Shown: one piece after another, positions 17,292-27,292 of the stretch
How positions within the stretch are numbered: the stretch's first letter is position 1
Layout of the letters: each line of letters starts with the position of its first letter
DNA from: Stappia sp. WLB 29
Lineage (GTDB): Bacteria; Pseudomonadota; Alphaproteobacteria; Rhizobiales; Stappiaceae
DNA: 64,000 nt
Direction of reading: 5' to 3'
Assembly (NCBI RefSeq): GCF_023507705.1
Contig: NZ_JALBGD010000008.1
Location: 62,001-126,000, forward strand
Notes under the pieces: generated by a model
Seen by the model: only the letters and a program-made list of their open reading frames with translations
The model's database searches: none
Told to the model about the DNA's origin: nothing
Position numbers and translations under genes: made by a program

Positions 17292-17302
17292 CGCGTTGCT
17301 TG

Positions 17303-17335
17303 CTGCCGGCGGGGCTGGGCAGCCCGCCGGCAGCG
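17303..17335 (+). terminator. Strong hairpin at the end of the aromatic operon
   Basis: GCTGCCGGCGGG and CCCGCCGGCAGC form a perfect 12-bp stem with a 9-nt loop, 11 nt after the cupin stop. A clear T-tract is missing, so it may work with Rho. Confidence 0.6.
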
Positions 17336-17416
17336 GGCGCCTGTCCTGCCGATGCAATAAGTCCGGCGCCGCGCGTTCTGGGCCGAGAGTCCGACTCGTC
17401 GGCAAAGCCGCAGCCC

Positions 17417-17665
17417 ATGCAATCTATTGATTTTTCTTCTTGTCTCCCGTCCTTGTTGCTACCCTAAGGGCTTGTTATTTATTGCAGGTGCGTGTGCGGG
17501 TTGCTTGCGGGATTGCATGTTTTTCACGATAATTTTCAAAAAATTCTAGCAATTTTTCTTGGAGAGAACGGGCTGGTATCGCTTGTTGAGGGCTCATTCA
17601 TAGTTTGTTGATAAGTTATCGGTCTTCATTTTGAAAAATTTACTTGTCGCAGGCATAGTGGGCGC
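17417..17665 (+). promoter_or_regulatory. AT-rich leader upstream of the GGDEF gene
   Basis: After the operon end the sequence becomes sharply AT-rich for about 240 bp, with T- and A-runs (for example AATTTTCAAAAAATTC near 17530). It starts with TGCAATCTATTGAT (17417-17430), matching the upstream LacI operator at 11 of 14 positions. No gene is supported here. The base composition suggests a promoter region bound by nucleoid proteins. Confidence 0.35.
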
Positions 17666-20600
17666 ATGAGCTCGATGATCCTCGACGTGCTGCCCGACAA
17701 CGAAGAGACCCGTCTCCAGGCGTTGCGCCGCCTGGGCATCCTGGATTCCGGGCGCTCGAAGGAGTTCGACGCGCTGGTCGAGACCACTGCCGCGGTCTTC
17801 GGCTGCCCCATCGCGCTCTTGACCTTCGTCGACGAGCACGAGCAGTGGTTCAAGGCCCGATGCGGCCTGGAAATGGACGGGACGGCACGAAGCGCCGCCA
17901 TCTGCCGCCACACCATTCTGGGGTCCGGCCTGCTGGTCGTGCCCGATCTTGCGAGCGATCCGCGCTTCCGCCACGATCCGCTGGTGACCGGCGCGCCGCA
18001 CGCCCGCTTCTATGCCGGCTATCCCTTGTCGCTCGACGGCGTGCATCGCCTCGGCTCGCTTTGCGTCATCGATACCGTGCCGCGCACTCCCTCTCCCGAG
18101 CAACTGCAGCAGCTCAGCCACCTGGGTGTCGCCGCCGAAGGGCTGATTCGCGCCTATGCGGCTCGGGTGGAGGCGGCAGCCCTGCGCGAGGAGGCGCAGC
18201 GTCAGCAGGCCCTGGTCCAGACCCAGGCGCAGCTGATCGCCCAGACCACCAGCATTTCCGGCGTCGGCGGCTGGGAGCTCGACCTGGAACTGGACCGGCT
18301 CTTGTGGACCGATCAGGTCCGCCGCCTGCTCGAGGTCGACGACGACTACGAGCCGGACATGAAGAAGGCTCTCGGCTTCTTCACGCCCGAGGCGAGGTGC
18401 GAATTGCGCCGGGCGCTCGAGAATGCCCGCCTGCACGGCTTTCCGTTCAGCCTCGAGCTTCCCGCACGCACCGCCAGCGGACGCGAGCGTTGGGTGCGGC
18501 TCGCCGGCAAGCCGCTGACGCGCGACGACAGGGTCGTGCGCATCGTCGGCGCCATTCGCGACGTGACCGACCGCAAGATGGCCGAGATCCGGCTGCAGCA
18601 GTCGGAGGCGCTCTACCGCACAACCCTGCTGTCCTTGTCCGAAGGCGTGATCGTCGTCGACGCCGAAGGGCGGATCCTGTCCCACAATCCGGCGGCTCTC
18701 GTCATGCTCGGGCTTCGGGGGCGCGAGATCGTCGGGCTCTCCCTCTCCGCCCTCGATCTCGATTTCATCGGCAAGGGGCAAGACGGCGTCCGGCTCGGCA
18801 ACCTGCTTGCCAGGGGCGCGGAAGATCCTGCCTGCCTGTCCAGCACCGTCGCCGGCCTCACGCTCGGGGAAGGAGCGCCGCGCTGGCTGAACCTCAATGC
18901 CGTGGCTTTCGGCAGCTCCGTCGAAGGGACGGGAGGCGGTGTGGTGATTTCACTCACCGATGTGACGCGGACCGTGCGCCAGGCCATGATGATCGAGGGC
19001 GTGTTCCAGAACTACCCCGGCGCGGTCGTCTATTTCGACCAGGACCTCGTCGTCGCAGGCTGGAACAGGACATTCGAGACGCTTCTCGACGTATCGCCCG
19101 AATATCTCGCCGGGCGGCCGTCTCTGGCCGATTACGTCCTGATGAATGCTGAGCGCGGCGAGTATGGCGAGGGCGATCCGCAGGAACTGGCCAACGATCG
19201 CCTCAAGACGATCCTCGGAGGCCGCGAGCACGGCTACGAGCGCAGCCGTCCCAATGGCGATATGCTGGAAATCCGCGGCACTTTCCTGCCTGGCGGCGGC
19301 CTGTTGTCGACCTTCACCGACATTTCCGGCCGCAAGCGGATCGAACGGCAGCTGATCGAGAAGGAGCGGCTGGCGCGCGAGAAGTCGGACGAACTCGGCG
19401 CCGTTCTGGCCAACATGAACCAGGGCGTCAGCGTCTTCGACAGCAACGCGCGCCTCACGCTGTGGAACGAGCAATATGCCGTCCTGTTCGGGCTCGACGA
19501 CGGCGGCCGCAGCCATGGCGGTAGGACATTGCACGAACTGATCGCCGAGACCAATGCCAGTGCAACGTCGCCTGAGGTCGTGGAGGCCCGGGTGAAAGAG
19601 ATCAGGCAGCAGCTTTCGGCTGGCGAAACGGTCCGCTCCATGTTCAGCCTGCGCTCCGGACGGATCATCTCCACCGTCCATGCCCCGCTGCCCGACGGCG
19701 GCTGGGTCGGCACACACGAGGACGTCACCGAGCGGGAGAAGGCGGCGGACAAGGTGCTGCATGCCGCCCGCCACGACACGCTCACCGGCCTTGCCAATCG
19801 CACCTATCTCAACGAGCGGCTTCAGAAGCTCGTCGCGGACGGGGCAGCGGATCCGTCCTGCCTCGGCATTCTGATGCTGATCGACCTCGACCGGTTCAAG
19901 CCGGTCAACGACGCGCTGGGCCACAATGCCGGCGATCTGCTGCTGTGCGAGGTGGCGAACCGGCTGCGGCGTTGCGCGCGCGACAAGGACTTCGTCGCCC
20001 GGATCGGCGGCGACGAATTTGCGGTCCTGCTGTCTTGCGAGTCGGGCTGCGACCGTCCGTCCGACCTAGCGGAAGCCGTGGCGCAGCGGATCCTGACCGC
20101 GATCTCCGCACGGTTTTCCATCGACGGCAGCAGCGTCCAGATCGGCGCCAGCATCGGCATCGCGCCGGTCATGCGGGGCTCCGACCTGTCGGAGCTGATG
20201 CGTCAGGCCGATGCCGCGCTCTACGACGTGAAGAACCAGGGGCGAAACGGCTTTCGCGCCTACAAGCCTGTTGGAAGGATGTCGGAAGCTGCCCTCGACC
20301 AGGACAATGTCACCGTCGTCTGGCCGGCCTTCGCCTCGGCGGGCGTCGAGGTGCGCACCAATGCGATGCACGCCGGCGGCATCGTCCAGTACCAGCCCAT
20401 CGTCTGCCTGCGCAGCCGCGAGCTTCGCGGCTATCAGGTCCTGCAGCCGGGTGCGGGCCAGGGCGGCGCGTCCGGTGACGGTCCGCAGGAGACGACAGTG
20501 CTGGAAAGCGTGACCTCCGCGCTGCTGCGCGAGGTCCTGGCGGCCGCCGTGCGCACGCCGGCAGACCAGAAGATCGCGCTGTCCCTGAGCGTGCGTCAGT

Positions 20601-21055
20601 TCAGCCTGGAAACGCTCGCCTCCATCGTCGAGAACGAGATCGACATTGCCGGCATCGCGCCCGAGCGCATCCACCTGCAGGTGGCCGACAGCTACTTCCT
20701 CGTCAATTCCGGCGCGGCCCTGCGCCAGTTCGAGGCACTGCGTTCCATCGGGGTGCGGCTGGTTCTCGACCGTTTCGGCTCGGACTCGTCCTCGCTTCAG
20801 CTGCTCGGCCGGTTCAGCTTCGATTCCCTGCGCATCGACCGCAGCGCCCTCCAGGACATGCTGGCCGGGGCGCGCGGCGAGACGGTGATCCGTGCGCTGG
20901 TGGCCGTGGCCAGAACGTTCGACGTCGATGTCGCCGTCGACGGCATCGACAGCGAGGAGGCGGCGCAACTGCTGCAAGCCTCCGGCTGCGTGCAGGGGCA
21001 GGGCGGACTTTTCGGCCTGCCAGGTCCCATCGAGACCTTCCTTTCCGTCGCCTGA
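17666..21055 (+). CDS. GAF-PAS-GGDEF protein with degenerate EAL domain (c-di-GMP signalling)
   Basis: A 1129-aa cytoplasmic signalling protein without obvious membrane helices. Domains in order are: GAF (about 15-160), a short helical linker rich in Gln/Ala (165-195), four PAS-like segments (about 200-305, 310-435, 440-555, 570-695), GGDEF (700-865) and an EAL-like domain (885-1129). The diguanylate cyclase site is intact (RIGGDEFAVLL, GGDEF at 781-785), with an inhibitory I-site RDKD at 772-775. The EAL domain has lost its catalytic set: the EAL motif reads GYQVL (922-926), the usual Asn is Ser in LSLSVRQF, the DDFGTG loop reads DRFGSDSS (1035 on) and the EGVE motif reads VDGID. It should therefore make, not degrade, c-di-GMP; the EAL part may bind c-di-GMP or a partner. 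Confidence 0.9.
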   Translation: MSSMILDVLPDNEETRLQALRRLGILDSGRSKEFDALVETTAAVFGCPIALLTFVDEHEQWFKARCGLEMDGTARSAAICRHTILGSGLLVVPDLASDPRFRHDPLVTGAPHARFYAGYPLSLDGVHRLGSLCVIDTVPRTPSPEQLQQLSHLGVAAEGLIRAYAARVEAAALREEAQRQQALVQTQAQLIAQTTSISGVGGWELDLELDRLLWTDQVRRLLEVDDDYEPDMKKALGFFTPEARCELRRALENARLHGFPFSLELPARTASGRERWVRLAGKPLTRDDRVVRIVGAIRDVTDRKMAEIRLQQSEALYRTTLLSLSEGVIVVDAEGRILSHNPAALVMLGLRGREIVGLSLSALDLDFIGKGQDGVRLGNLLARGAEDPACLSSTVAGLTLGEGAPRWLNLNAVAFGSSVEGTGGGVVISLTDVTRTVRQAMMIEGVFQNYPGAVVYFDQDLVVAGWNRTFETLLDVSPEYLAGRPSLADYVLMNAERGEYGEGDPQELANDRLKTILGGREHGYERSRPNGDMLEIRGTFLPGGGLLSTFTDISGRKRIERQLIEKERLAREKSDELGAVLANMNQGVSVFDSNARLTLWNEQYAVLFGLDDGGRSHGGRTLHELIAETNASATSPEVVEARVKEIRQQLSAGETVRSMFSLRSGRIISTVHAPLPDGGWVGTHEDVTEREKAADKVLHAARHDTLTGLANRTYLNERLQKLVADGAADPSCLGILMLIDLDRFKPVNDALGHNAGDLLLCEVANRLRRCARDKDFVARIGGDEFAVLLSCESGCDRPSDLAEAVAQRILTAISARFSIDGSSVQIGASIGIAPVMRGSDLSELMRQADAALYDVKNQGRNGFRAYKPVGRMSEAALDQDNVTVVWPAFASAGVEVRTNAMHAGGIVQYQPIVCLRSRELRGYQVLQPGAGQGGASGDGPQETTVLESVTSALLREVLAAAVRTPADQKIALSLSVRQFSLETLASIVENEIDIAGIAPERIHLQVADSYFLVNSGAALRQFEALRSIGVRLVLDRFGSDSSSLQLLGRFSFDSLRIDRSALQDMLAGARGETVIRALVAVARTFDVDVAVDGIDSEEAAQLLQASGCVQGQGGLFGLPGPIETFLSVA

Positions 21056-21207
21056 CCTTCCGATGCCCGACGTCCCATGCGGGTCCCGCGCCAACTCGGC
21101 GGTTGCTTTGGCGCGTGAATTCATTAGGTAAGGGCCGAGGGCCGGTCGCCTTTCGGCGCGCCGGCCGCGGGCACAAGTCCCGGCACAACCCATGAGGCGG
21201 CTGATCC

Positions 21208-21645
21208 ATGCAGCAACTGAAGCTGGCGGCACTGGACGAAGAAGACCTGTCGGTGATTTCCGCGCAGGTCCAGGACGCCGTCCTGAAGGTCGGCGATATC
21301 CGCTACTATCCTGCCGACCGCCATCTGGTGCTCGTCATGAACCGCTTCGCCTGGGACGTCACCGCCACCGGCAACCGGGCGTCCAACGAGCGGCGGCGCG
21401 CCGCCCTGTCCTTCGCCCGAGCCGGGCGCCCACGCACGCGCAACATCCGCCAGGATGCCAAGGACGCGGTCCTGTCCCTGCTTGCGGTGAATTTCGTGGT
21501 CTCCGAGGAGCCGGCAGGACGCATCGACCTCGTCTTCGCGGGCGGCGGCACCCTGTCCTTCGACGTCGAGTGCATCGAGGCCCAGCTTGCCGATCTCGGC
21601 GCGGCCTGGGCGACCGAGCATCGCCCCAGCCACGAGACCGACTGA
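21208..21645 (+). CDS. DUF2948 family protein
   Basis: A 145-aa soluble protein of the alphaproteobacterial DUF2948 family, usually found directly upstream of hisD as here. The conserved opening KLAALDEEDLSVISAQVQDA and the segment NRFAWD are visible, and the C-terminus DVECIEAQLADLGAAW is typical. The function is not known. The gap to the hisD GTG start is 52 nt, so co-transcription is likely. Confidence 0.88.
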   Translation: MQQLKLAALDEEDLSVISAQVQDAVLKVGDIRYYPADRHLVLVMNRFAWDVTATGNRASNERRRAALSFARAGRPRTRNIRQDAKDAVLSLLAVNFVVSEEPAGRIDLVFAGGGTLSFDVECIEAQLADLGAAWATEHRPSHETD

Positions 21646-21697
21646 CCTTTCTCCAGACCTTCCGGGCCCGGCCCGGTCAATTGTGGAGCTTCCTCCC

Positions 21698-22993
21698 GTG
21701 GCGATCCGCCTGTCTACCCGTGCAACCGGCTTCAAGGCCGACTTCGACGCCCTCCTGTCCAGCAAGCGTGAGGCCTCCGCCGATGTCGACACGGCGGTGC
21801 GAGACATCATCGAGGACGTGAAGCAGCGCGGCGATGCGGCGCTCCTCGACTACACCCGCCGCTTCGACCGGCTGGAGGCGGCAAACCTTGCGGACCTGAC
21901 CGTCACGGCTGGGGAGATCGAGGACGCGGTGAAGAAGGTCGACCCGCGCACGCTCGACGCGCTGAAGCTGGCGCGCGACCGGATCGCCTCCCATCACGCC
22001 CGCCAGATGCCGGCGGACGACCGCTATACCGATCCGCTCGGCGTCGAGCTCGGCTCGCGCTGGACGGCCATCGAGGCGGTGGGCCTCTATGTGCCCGGCG
22101 GCACGGCCAGCTATCCCTCGTCCGTTCTCATGAACGCGGTTCCCGCGGGCGTTGCCGGCGTGTCGCGCATGGTCATGTGCGTGCCCAGCCCCGGCGGCGC
22201 GCTCAATCCCCTGGTGCTGGCCGCCGCCCATCTTGCCGGCGTCACCGAGATCTACCGCATCGGCGGGGCGCAGGCCGTTGCCGCGCTCGCCTTCGGCACG
22301 CAGACCATCCGTCCGGTCTCCAAGATCGTCGGCCCCGGCAACGCCTATGTCGCGGCCGCCAAGCGGCGGGTCTTCGGCACGGTCGGCATCGACATGATCG
22401 CCGGTCCTTCCGAGATCCTGGTCGTCGCGGACGGCGCCAACGATCCCGACTGGATCGCCGCCGACCTCCTGTCCCAGGCCGAGCACGACACCAGCGCCCA
22501 GTCGATCCTGATCACCGACGATGCCGGCTTTGCCGAGGCGGTCGAGAAGGCGGTCGAGCGCCAGTTGAAGACCCTGCCGCGCGCCGATGTGGCGGGCGCA
22601 AGCTGGGCCGATTTCGGCGCCGTCATCACCGTTGCGTCGATGGACGAGGCGCCGGCGCTGGTCGATGCCATCGCGCCCGAGCATCTGGAACTGGCGGTGG
22701 AAGACCCCGAGGCCCTGTTCGCGCGCATCCGCAATGTCGGCGCCGTCTTCCTCGGCCGCCACACGCCCGAAGCCATCGGCGACTATGTCGGCGGGTCCAA
22801 CCACGTGCTGCCGACGGCCCGCTCGGCGCGCTTCTCCTCCGGCCTGTCGGTGCTGGACTTCGTCAAGCGCACCTCGATCCTGCGCTGCAACGCGGAGAAC
22901 CTGCGTGCCCTCGGCCCGGCTGCGATCGCCCTTGCCGAGGCGGAAGGCCTTGCCGCCCACGGCCGCTCGGTCGCCATCCGCCTCAATCTCTAG
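21698..22993 (+). CDS. hisD: Histidinol dehydrogenase
   Basis: A 431-aa enzyme that catalyses the last two steps of histidine synthesis (L-histidinol to L-histidine, NAD-dependent, Zn-dependent). Family motifs are clear: [63 protein letters not shown] and GGSNHVLPT with the Zn-binding histidines. The GTG at 21698 is chosen because it gives the standard length and is preceded by GTGGAG; the frame is open upstream only by 37 codons overlapping DUF2948. In this group hisD stands apart from the other his genes. Confidence 0.96.
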   Translation: MAIRLSTRATGFKADFDALLSSKREASADVDTAVRDIIEDVKQRGDAALLDYTRRFDRLEAANLADLTVTAGEIEDAVKKVDPRTLDALKLARDRIASHHARQMPADDRYTDPLGVELGSRWTAIEAVGLYVPGGTASYPSSVLMNAVPAGVAGVSRMVMCVPSPGGALNPLVLAAAHLAGVTEIYRIGGAQAVAALAFGTQTIRPVSKIVGPGNAYVAAAKRRVFGTVGIDMIAGPSEILVVADGANDPDWIAADLLSQAEHDTSAQSILITDDAGFAEAVEKAVERQLKTLPRADVAGASWADFGAVITVASMDEAPALVDAIAPEHLELAVEDPEALFARIRNVGAVFLGRHTPEAIGDYVGGSNHVLPTARSARFSSGLSVLDFVKRTSILRCNAENLRALGPAAIALAEAEGLAAHGRSVAIRLNL

Positions 22994-23106
22994 GGGCCTC
23001 GCCCCAGGGGCTTGGCGGATGGCCCTTCGACGCGATAGGTGTTGGGCAGCCGCTGACGGGCGCGCCGGAACCACGGTGCGGGCAATGGAGGGCGCAAGCG
23101 CAGGTC

Positions 23107-23586
23107 ATGGGACAGAACAACAGCGCCCGGCTGGTTGCGGTGGAGCTCGACGAGGATTCCATCCAGCGTTCCACGCCCGACGTGGAGCACGAGCGCGCGG
23201 TCGCGATCTACGACCTCATCGAGGAAAACGAGTTCGAGCCGCTCGGCGATGACGGCGGTCCCTACCGGCTGAGACTGTCGCTCGTCGAAAAGCGTCTGGT
23301 CTTCCTGGTCGAGCGCGAGGAGGGCGATCCCGTAGTCACGCACATCCTGTCGCTGACCCCGCTGCGCAAGGTGGTGAAGGACTACTTCCTGATCTGCGAG
23401 AGCTATTTCGAGGCGATCAAGACGGCGACGCCCAGCCAGATCGAGGCCATCGACATGGGCCGGCGCGGCGTCCACAACGAGGGCTCGCGCATCCTGATGG
23501 AGCGTCTGGAGGGCAAGATCCGGGTCGACATGCAGACCGCCCGCCGGCTCTTCACCCTCGTCTGCGCCCTGCACTGGAAGGGTTAG
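23107..23586 (+). CDS. UPF0262 family protein
   Basis: A 159-aa protein of the uncharacterised UPF0262 family, restricted to alphaproteobacteria and almost always next to hisD. The segments [31 protein letters not shown] and [11 protein letters not shown] are characteristic. ATG 23107 gives the normal length. The gap to hisD (113 nt) starts with a small hairpin (GGGGCC/GCCCC) right at the hisD stop. The function is unknown. Confidence 0.92.
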   Translation: MGQNNSARLVAVELDEDSIQRSTPDVEHERAVAIYDLIEENEFEPLGDDGGPYRLRLSLVEKRLVFLVEREEGDPVVTHILSLTPLRKVVKDYFLICESYFEAIKTATPSQIEAIDMGRRGVHNEGSRILMERLEGKIRVDMQTARRLFTLVCALHWKG

Positions 23587-23590
23587 CAGC

Positions 23591-24091
23591 GTGTCTGGGC
23601 CGGGCGACGTACCCGGTAAGAGCCCCGACATGGTACTTGGCACCGCGCCATCCGCGGCGCCGGGGGCGGTGTTGTTCGTCTGCGGAATGAACGCGGTGCG
23701 CTCGCCGATGGCGGCGGCGATCCTCGCCAAGCTGTTTCCCGGCCGCGTCTACGTGAAGTCCTGCGGCGTGCGGGCCGGCGAGCCCGATCCCTTCGTCGAG
23801 GCGGTGATGAGCGAGATCGGCTGCGACCTTGCCGCGCATCGGCCGAAAACCTTCGAGGATCTCGACGAGTCGGGCTTCGACCTGGTGGTGACGCTGGCGC
23901 CGGAGGCCCATCACAAGGCGCTGGAGATGACGCGCACGGACGCGGTCGAGGTCGAATACTGGCCGACGCCCGACCCCACGCTCGCCACCGGCTCGCGAGA
24001 CCAGATCCTCGACAGCTATCGCGCCGTCCGCGACCTGCTGATGACCCGCATCAAGAAGCGTTTCGGCTGGGCCGCGACCCCGGGCGGATAG
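23591..24091 (+). CDS. Low molecular weight phosphotyrosine phosphatase-like protein
   Basis: A 166-aa protein with the phosphate-binding loop CGMNAVRS (Cys then five residues then Arg-Ser) near residue 31 and the general-acid motif PDPT near 127. These are the two elements of LMW-PTP/arsenate-reductase-type enzymes. It starts with GTG four nt after the UPF0262 stop; an internal ATG at 23630 is an alternative that trims 13 weakly conserved residues. Its genomic place beside UPF0262 and infA is conserved in the class. The natural substrate is unknown. Confidence 0.85.
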   Translation: MSGPGDVPGKSPDMVLGTAPSAAPGAVLFVCGMNAVRSPMAAAILAKLFPGRVYVKSCGVRAGEPDPFVEAVMSEIGCDLAAHRPKTFEDLDESGFDLVVTLAPEAHHKALEMTRTDAVEVEYWPTPDPTLATGSRDQILDSYRAVRDLLMTRIKKRFGWAATPGG

Positions 24092-24099
24092 CCTGCCTT

Positions 24100-24126
24100 C
24101 TGCGGCTCTGCACAGCCGCGGATTTT
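24100..24126 (+). terminator. Hairpin with T-tract ahead of infA
   Basis: CTGCGGCT and AGCCGCGG form an 8-bp stem (one G-U pair, loop CTGCAC) followed by ATTTT. It probably ends the hisD transcript. Confidence 0.6.
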
Positions 24127-24204
24127 CGCGAATCCTTCTGTTCCCTTTCGCGGCCCGATCCGTTAGGTTCCCCGCCACATCTGGCTCGACAATCAGGAAT
24201 CCAT

Positions 24205-24423
24205 ATGGCCAAGGAAGAAGTGCTTGAATTTCCGGGGGTGGTCACCGAACTGCTTCCCAACGCGACGTTCCGCGTGAAGCTCGAAAACGACCACGAAATC
24301 ATTGCCCACACGGCCGGGCGCATGCGCAAGAACCGTATTCGCGTTCTCGCCGGCGACCGCGTGCTTGTCGAAATGACGCCCTACGACCTGACCAAGGGGC
24401 GCATCACCTACCGTTTCAAGTGA
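24205..24423 (+). CDS. infA: Translation initiation factor IF-1
   Basis: A 72-aa single OB-fold protein that binds the ribosomal A site during initiation. The sequence starts [20 protein letters not shown] and has [20 protein letters not shown] and [13 protein letters not shown], which are near-invariant. Length and start (after AGGA) are standard. The position upstream of maf is conserved in alphaproteobacteria. Confidence 0.98.
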   Translation: MAKEEVLEFPGVVTELLPNATFRVKLENDHEIIAHTAGRMRKNRIRVLAGDRVLVEMTPYDLTKGRITYRFK

Positions 24424-24478
24424 CGCCGCAGGGCCGCCCGGCCCGGTCCGTCACCCGCGACAGAGAGACAGCGGTCCG

Positions 24479-25162
24479 ATGATCGCCGCAGCTTCCGACG
24501 AGAGCAATACCGACGGGACCCGTGCCAAGGGCGCGCGCCCCGCGTTGGTGCTTGCCTCCGGCTCGCCGCGCCGGCTGGCGCTGCTCCAGCAGATCGGCAT
24601 CGATCCCGACACGCTCCTGCCCGCCGACATCGACGAGACGCCGCGCCGGGGCGAGACTCCGCGTGCGCTGGCGCAGCGCCTGGCGCGCACCAAGGCCGAG
24701 GTGGCGCGGCGTGCCGCCGACCGCAACGCGGCCAATGTCGACGGGCTGGTGCTTGCCGCGGATACCGTCGTCGCGGTCGGTCGCCGGATCCTGCCCAAGG
24801 CGGAAACCCACGAGCAGGCCCGTGCCTGCCTGGAGCTGCTGTCGGGTCGCGGCCATCGGGTCTATACCGCGCTGTGCATCAGCGCGCCGAAGGACGTGGT
24901 GCGTCAGCGTCTCGTCGAGACGCGCGTGCGCTTCAAGCGGCTGTCGCGCGCCGAGATCAATGCCTATCTGGACAGCGGCGAGTGGCGCGGCAAGGCCGGC
25001 GGCTACGCCATTCAGGGACTTGCGGGCGCCTTCGTCGCCAAGCTGGTCGGCTCCTATTCCAACGTGGTCGGCCTGCCTCTGCACGAGACGGCCAATATGC
25101 TGGCAGGCCTCAAGTATCCGGTCCTTGCCGGCTGGGCCGACCCGGCCGCCATCCGGCCCTGA
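24479..25162 (+). CDS. maf: Maf-family nucleotide pyrophosphatase
   Basis: A 227-aa protein; Maf enzymes hydrolyse non-canonical or modified NTPs to the monophosphates. The diagnostic [17 protein letters not shown] is preceded by an extra 22 polar residues. The acidic metal/substrate motif [13 protein letters not shown]-like KAETHEQA, and the C-terminal [12 protein letters not shown] and [11 protein letters not shown] are all present. The gene follows infA by 55 nt, the usual order. Confidence 0.94.
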   Translation: MIAAASDESNTDGTRAKGARPALVLASGSPRRLALLQQIGIDPDTLLPADIDETPRRGETPRALAQRLARTKAEVARRAADRNAANVDGLVLAADTVVAVGRRILPKAETHEQARACLELLSGRGHRVYTALCISAPKDVVRQRLVETRVRFKRLSRAEINAYLDSGEWRGKAGGYAIQGLAGAFVAKLVGSYSNVVGLPLHETANMLAGLKYPVLAGWADPAAIRP

Positions 25163-25318
25163 TCTGAGGTCCCGTCCCCCGGCGCGCCCTTCGCTGCGGC
25201 GGGGCAATTCCCGCTTGGCCTTGCCGGCGGTTCCTTGTCATAACGGGGCGGGTCATGCGGCAATGGGCACGCCCGTGCCTCCTTGCCGTCGGATGATCAT
25301 GCAAAGCGGGGAATCTCG

Positions 25319-26830
25319 ATGAATCTCGCAGCCTGGCTGGCGCGGGCCGGAAGGTCGCGCGCGGACGCGGTCGCGCTGGCGCGCGGTGCCTCGCCGGTCG
25401 CCAGCTACCGCGACTTTGCCGGCCGCTCGGCCCGGCTGGCCGGCAGCCTCCTTTCCCACTACGGCCTTGCCCGCGGCGACCGGGTCGCCATCGTCGCCAA
25501 GAACGGCCCGCATTACCTGGAGGCGCTCTACGCGATCTGGTGGGCGGGCCTGGTCGCCGTGCCGGTCAACGTCAAGCTGCACAGCGCCGAGATCGGCTGG
25601 ATCCTGGAGAATTGCGGCGCGCGCCTTGCCCTCGTCAGCTCCGGCATGGAGGCCGATGTCGCCGCCTATGCGCCCGAGGGCCTGCGCGATGTGGTGACGC
25701 TGGGCGGGCCGCAGTTCTGGTCGCTGGTCGCCGGCGATCCGGCGCCGCTGGCCGAAGCTGCGCCCGACGATCTCGCCTGGCTGTTCTACACCTCCGGCAC
25801 CACGGGGCGGCCGAAGGGAGCGATGCTCAGCCATCGCAACCTTGTGGCCATGAGCCTTGCCTATCTCACCGATGTCGACCCGGTGGCGGAGGGCGACACG
25901 CTGTTGCATGCCGCGCCGATGAGCCACGGCTCGGGCCTTTATGCCATGGCCCATGTCATGCGCTTCGGCATCAATGCGGTCGCCGAGTCCGGTGGCTTCG
26001 AGGCCGACGAGGTGCTGGAGATCGTTTCGCGCAGCCGCGGCGTGTCGATGTTCGCCGCCCCCACCATGATCCGGCGGTTGACCGAGTGTCCGATGGAGGC
26101 GATGACGGAGAACATCCGCACCATCGTCTGGGGCGGTGCGCCGATGCACGTGGCCGACACCCGCCGCGCCATCGACCGGTTCGGACCGCGCTTTGCCCAG
26201 ATCTACGGCCAGGGCGAAACGCCGATGACCGGCACGGTTCTCTCGAAGGCCGACATCGCCGACCGCGACCACCCACGCTGGGAGGCGCGCCTTGCCAGCG
26301 CCGGCCTCGTCAGTTCCCTCGTCGAGGTACGGATCGACGGGGCGGCGGCCGATCATGGCGAGACCGGCGAGATCCTCGTGCGCGGCGACACGGTGATGCT
26401 CGGCTACTGGAACGATCCGCAGGCAAGCGCCGAGGCGCTGCGCGGCGGGTGGCTCCATACCGGCGATGTCGGCATCTTCGATGCGGACGGCTACCTGACG
26501 CTGCTCGACCGTTCCAAGGACGTCATCATCTCCGGTGGCACCAACATCTATCCGCGCGAGGTGGAGGAGGTGCTGCTCACCCATCCGGGCGTGCGGGAAG
26601 TCTCCGTCATCGGCCGGCCGGACGAGGAATGGGGTGAGAGCGTCGTCGCCTGTTATGCCGGGGATGCCGAACCGGGCGAGCTCGATGCGCTGTGTCTGGA
26701 ACACATCGCCCGCTTCAAGCGTCCCAGGGACTACCTGCAGCTTCCCGAACTGCCGAAGAACGACTACGGCAAGATCCTCAAGACGGAGCTGCGGGCGATG
26801 GACCGGCGGCGGATCCGCCGCGGCGGCTGA
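25319..26830 (+). CDS. AMP-dependent acyl-CoA synthetase/ligase
   Basis: A 503-aa adenylate-forming enzyme activating a carboxylic acid to its acyl-CoA through acyl-AMP. The P-loop-like motif YTSGTTGRPKG is at 157-167, the A5-type segment is QIYGQGETPMTG, then GGWLHTGD, DRSKDVIISGGTNIYPREVE and the C-terminal catalytic lysine region PKNDYGKILKTEL. ATG 25319 follows GGGGAATC; the longer frame from 25283 has no ribosome site. Between maf and yacG one does not expect a ligase, so this gene is probably an insertion into the housekeeping block. The acid used cannot be told; short- or medium-chain or malonyl-type acids are options. Confidence 0.9.
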   Translation: MNLAAWLARAGRSRADAVALARGASPVASYRDFAGRSARLAGSLLSHYGLARGDRVAIVAKNGPHYLEALYAIWWAGLVAVPVNVKLHSAEIGWILENCGARLALVSSGMEADVAAYAPEGLRDVVTLGGPQFWSLVAGDPAPLAEAAPDDLAWLFYTSGTTGRPKGAMLSHRNLVAMSLAYLTDVDPVAEGDTLLHAAPMSHGSGLYAMAHVMRFGINAVAESGGFEADEVLEIVSRSRGVSMFAAPTMIRRLTECPMEAMTENIRTIVWGGAPMHVADTRRAIDRFGPRFAQIYGQGETPMTGTVLSKADIADRDHPRWEARLASAGLVSSLVEVRIDGAAADHGETGEILVRGDTVMLGYWNDPQASAEALRGGWLHTGDVGIFDADGYLTLLDRSKDVIISGGTNIYPREVEEVLLTHPGVREVSVIGRPDEEWGESVVACYAGDAEPGELDALCLEHIARFKRPRDYLQLPELPKNDYGKILKTELRAMDRRRIRRGG

Positions 26831-26949
26831 GCGGCGTTCCGCCGGGCCGCACACACCTTTCCCGCCGATGTTGCGGTCGACGTCGGCGGAGTGCTCCAGT
26901 ATAGCTGGAACAGCATCAACCGGCCCTGCTTCGGGCCGAGGGAGACAGA

Positions 26950-27177
26950 ATGACGAACGCACAGGACGAAGGCACAAGGCAGAGGCGGGCGCGGCCCTGT
27001 CCCGGCTGCGGCAAGCTGTCGGTGGAGCGTTACCATCCCTTCTGCTCCGCCCGCTGCGCCGACGTGGACCTCAACCGCTGGCTGTCGGGCAGCTACAGCG
27101 TGCCGGTGGTCGAGCTGGAGCCGGAAGACCTTGCAGCGCTCGAGGCGGCGCAGGAAAATCTCGAAAACCGCGAGTGA
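26950..27177 (+). CDS. yacG: DNA gyrase inhibitor YacG (zinc-binding)
   Basis: A 75-aa zinc-finger protein. The metal ligands are CPGC (about 18-21) and FCSARC (35-40), followed by the conserved DLNRWLSGSYSVP. YacG binds GyrB and blocks DNA binding in E. coli; the physiological role is unclear. The C-terminus is acidic, as usual. It lies 119 nt after the ligase gene, in a gap that includes the small stem CGGCCC/GGGCCG. Confidence 0.93.
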   Translation: MTNAQDEGTRQRRARPCPGCGKLSVERYHPFCSARCADVDLNRWLSGSYSVPVVELEPEDLAALEAAQENLENRE

Positions 27178-27292
27178 CGCGGGGGATTTCGCCGGTTTGT
27201 GACGTCTGTCACCCCGGCGCGCGGCAAAGACGATAGGGTAGCAACGAGACGAGCGGCAGATCCGCTTGCGATCCGCCGACAGGAGACTGGAC

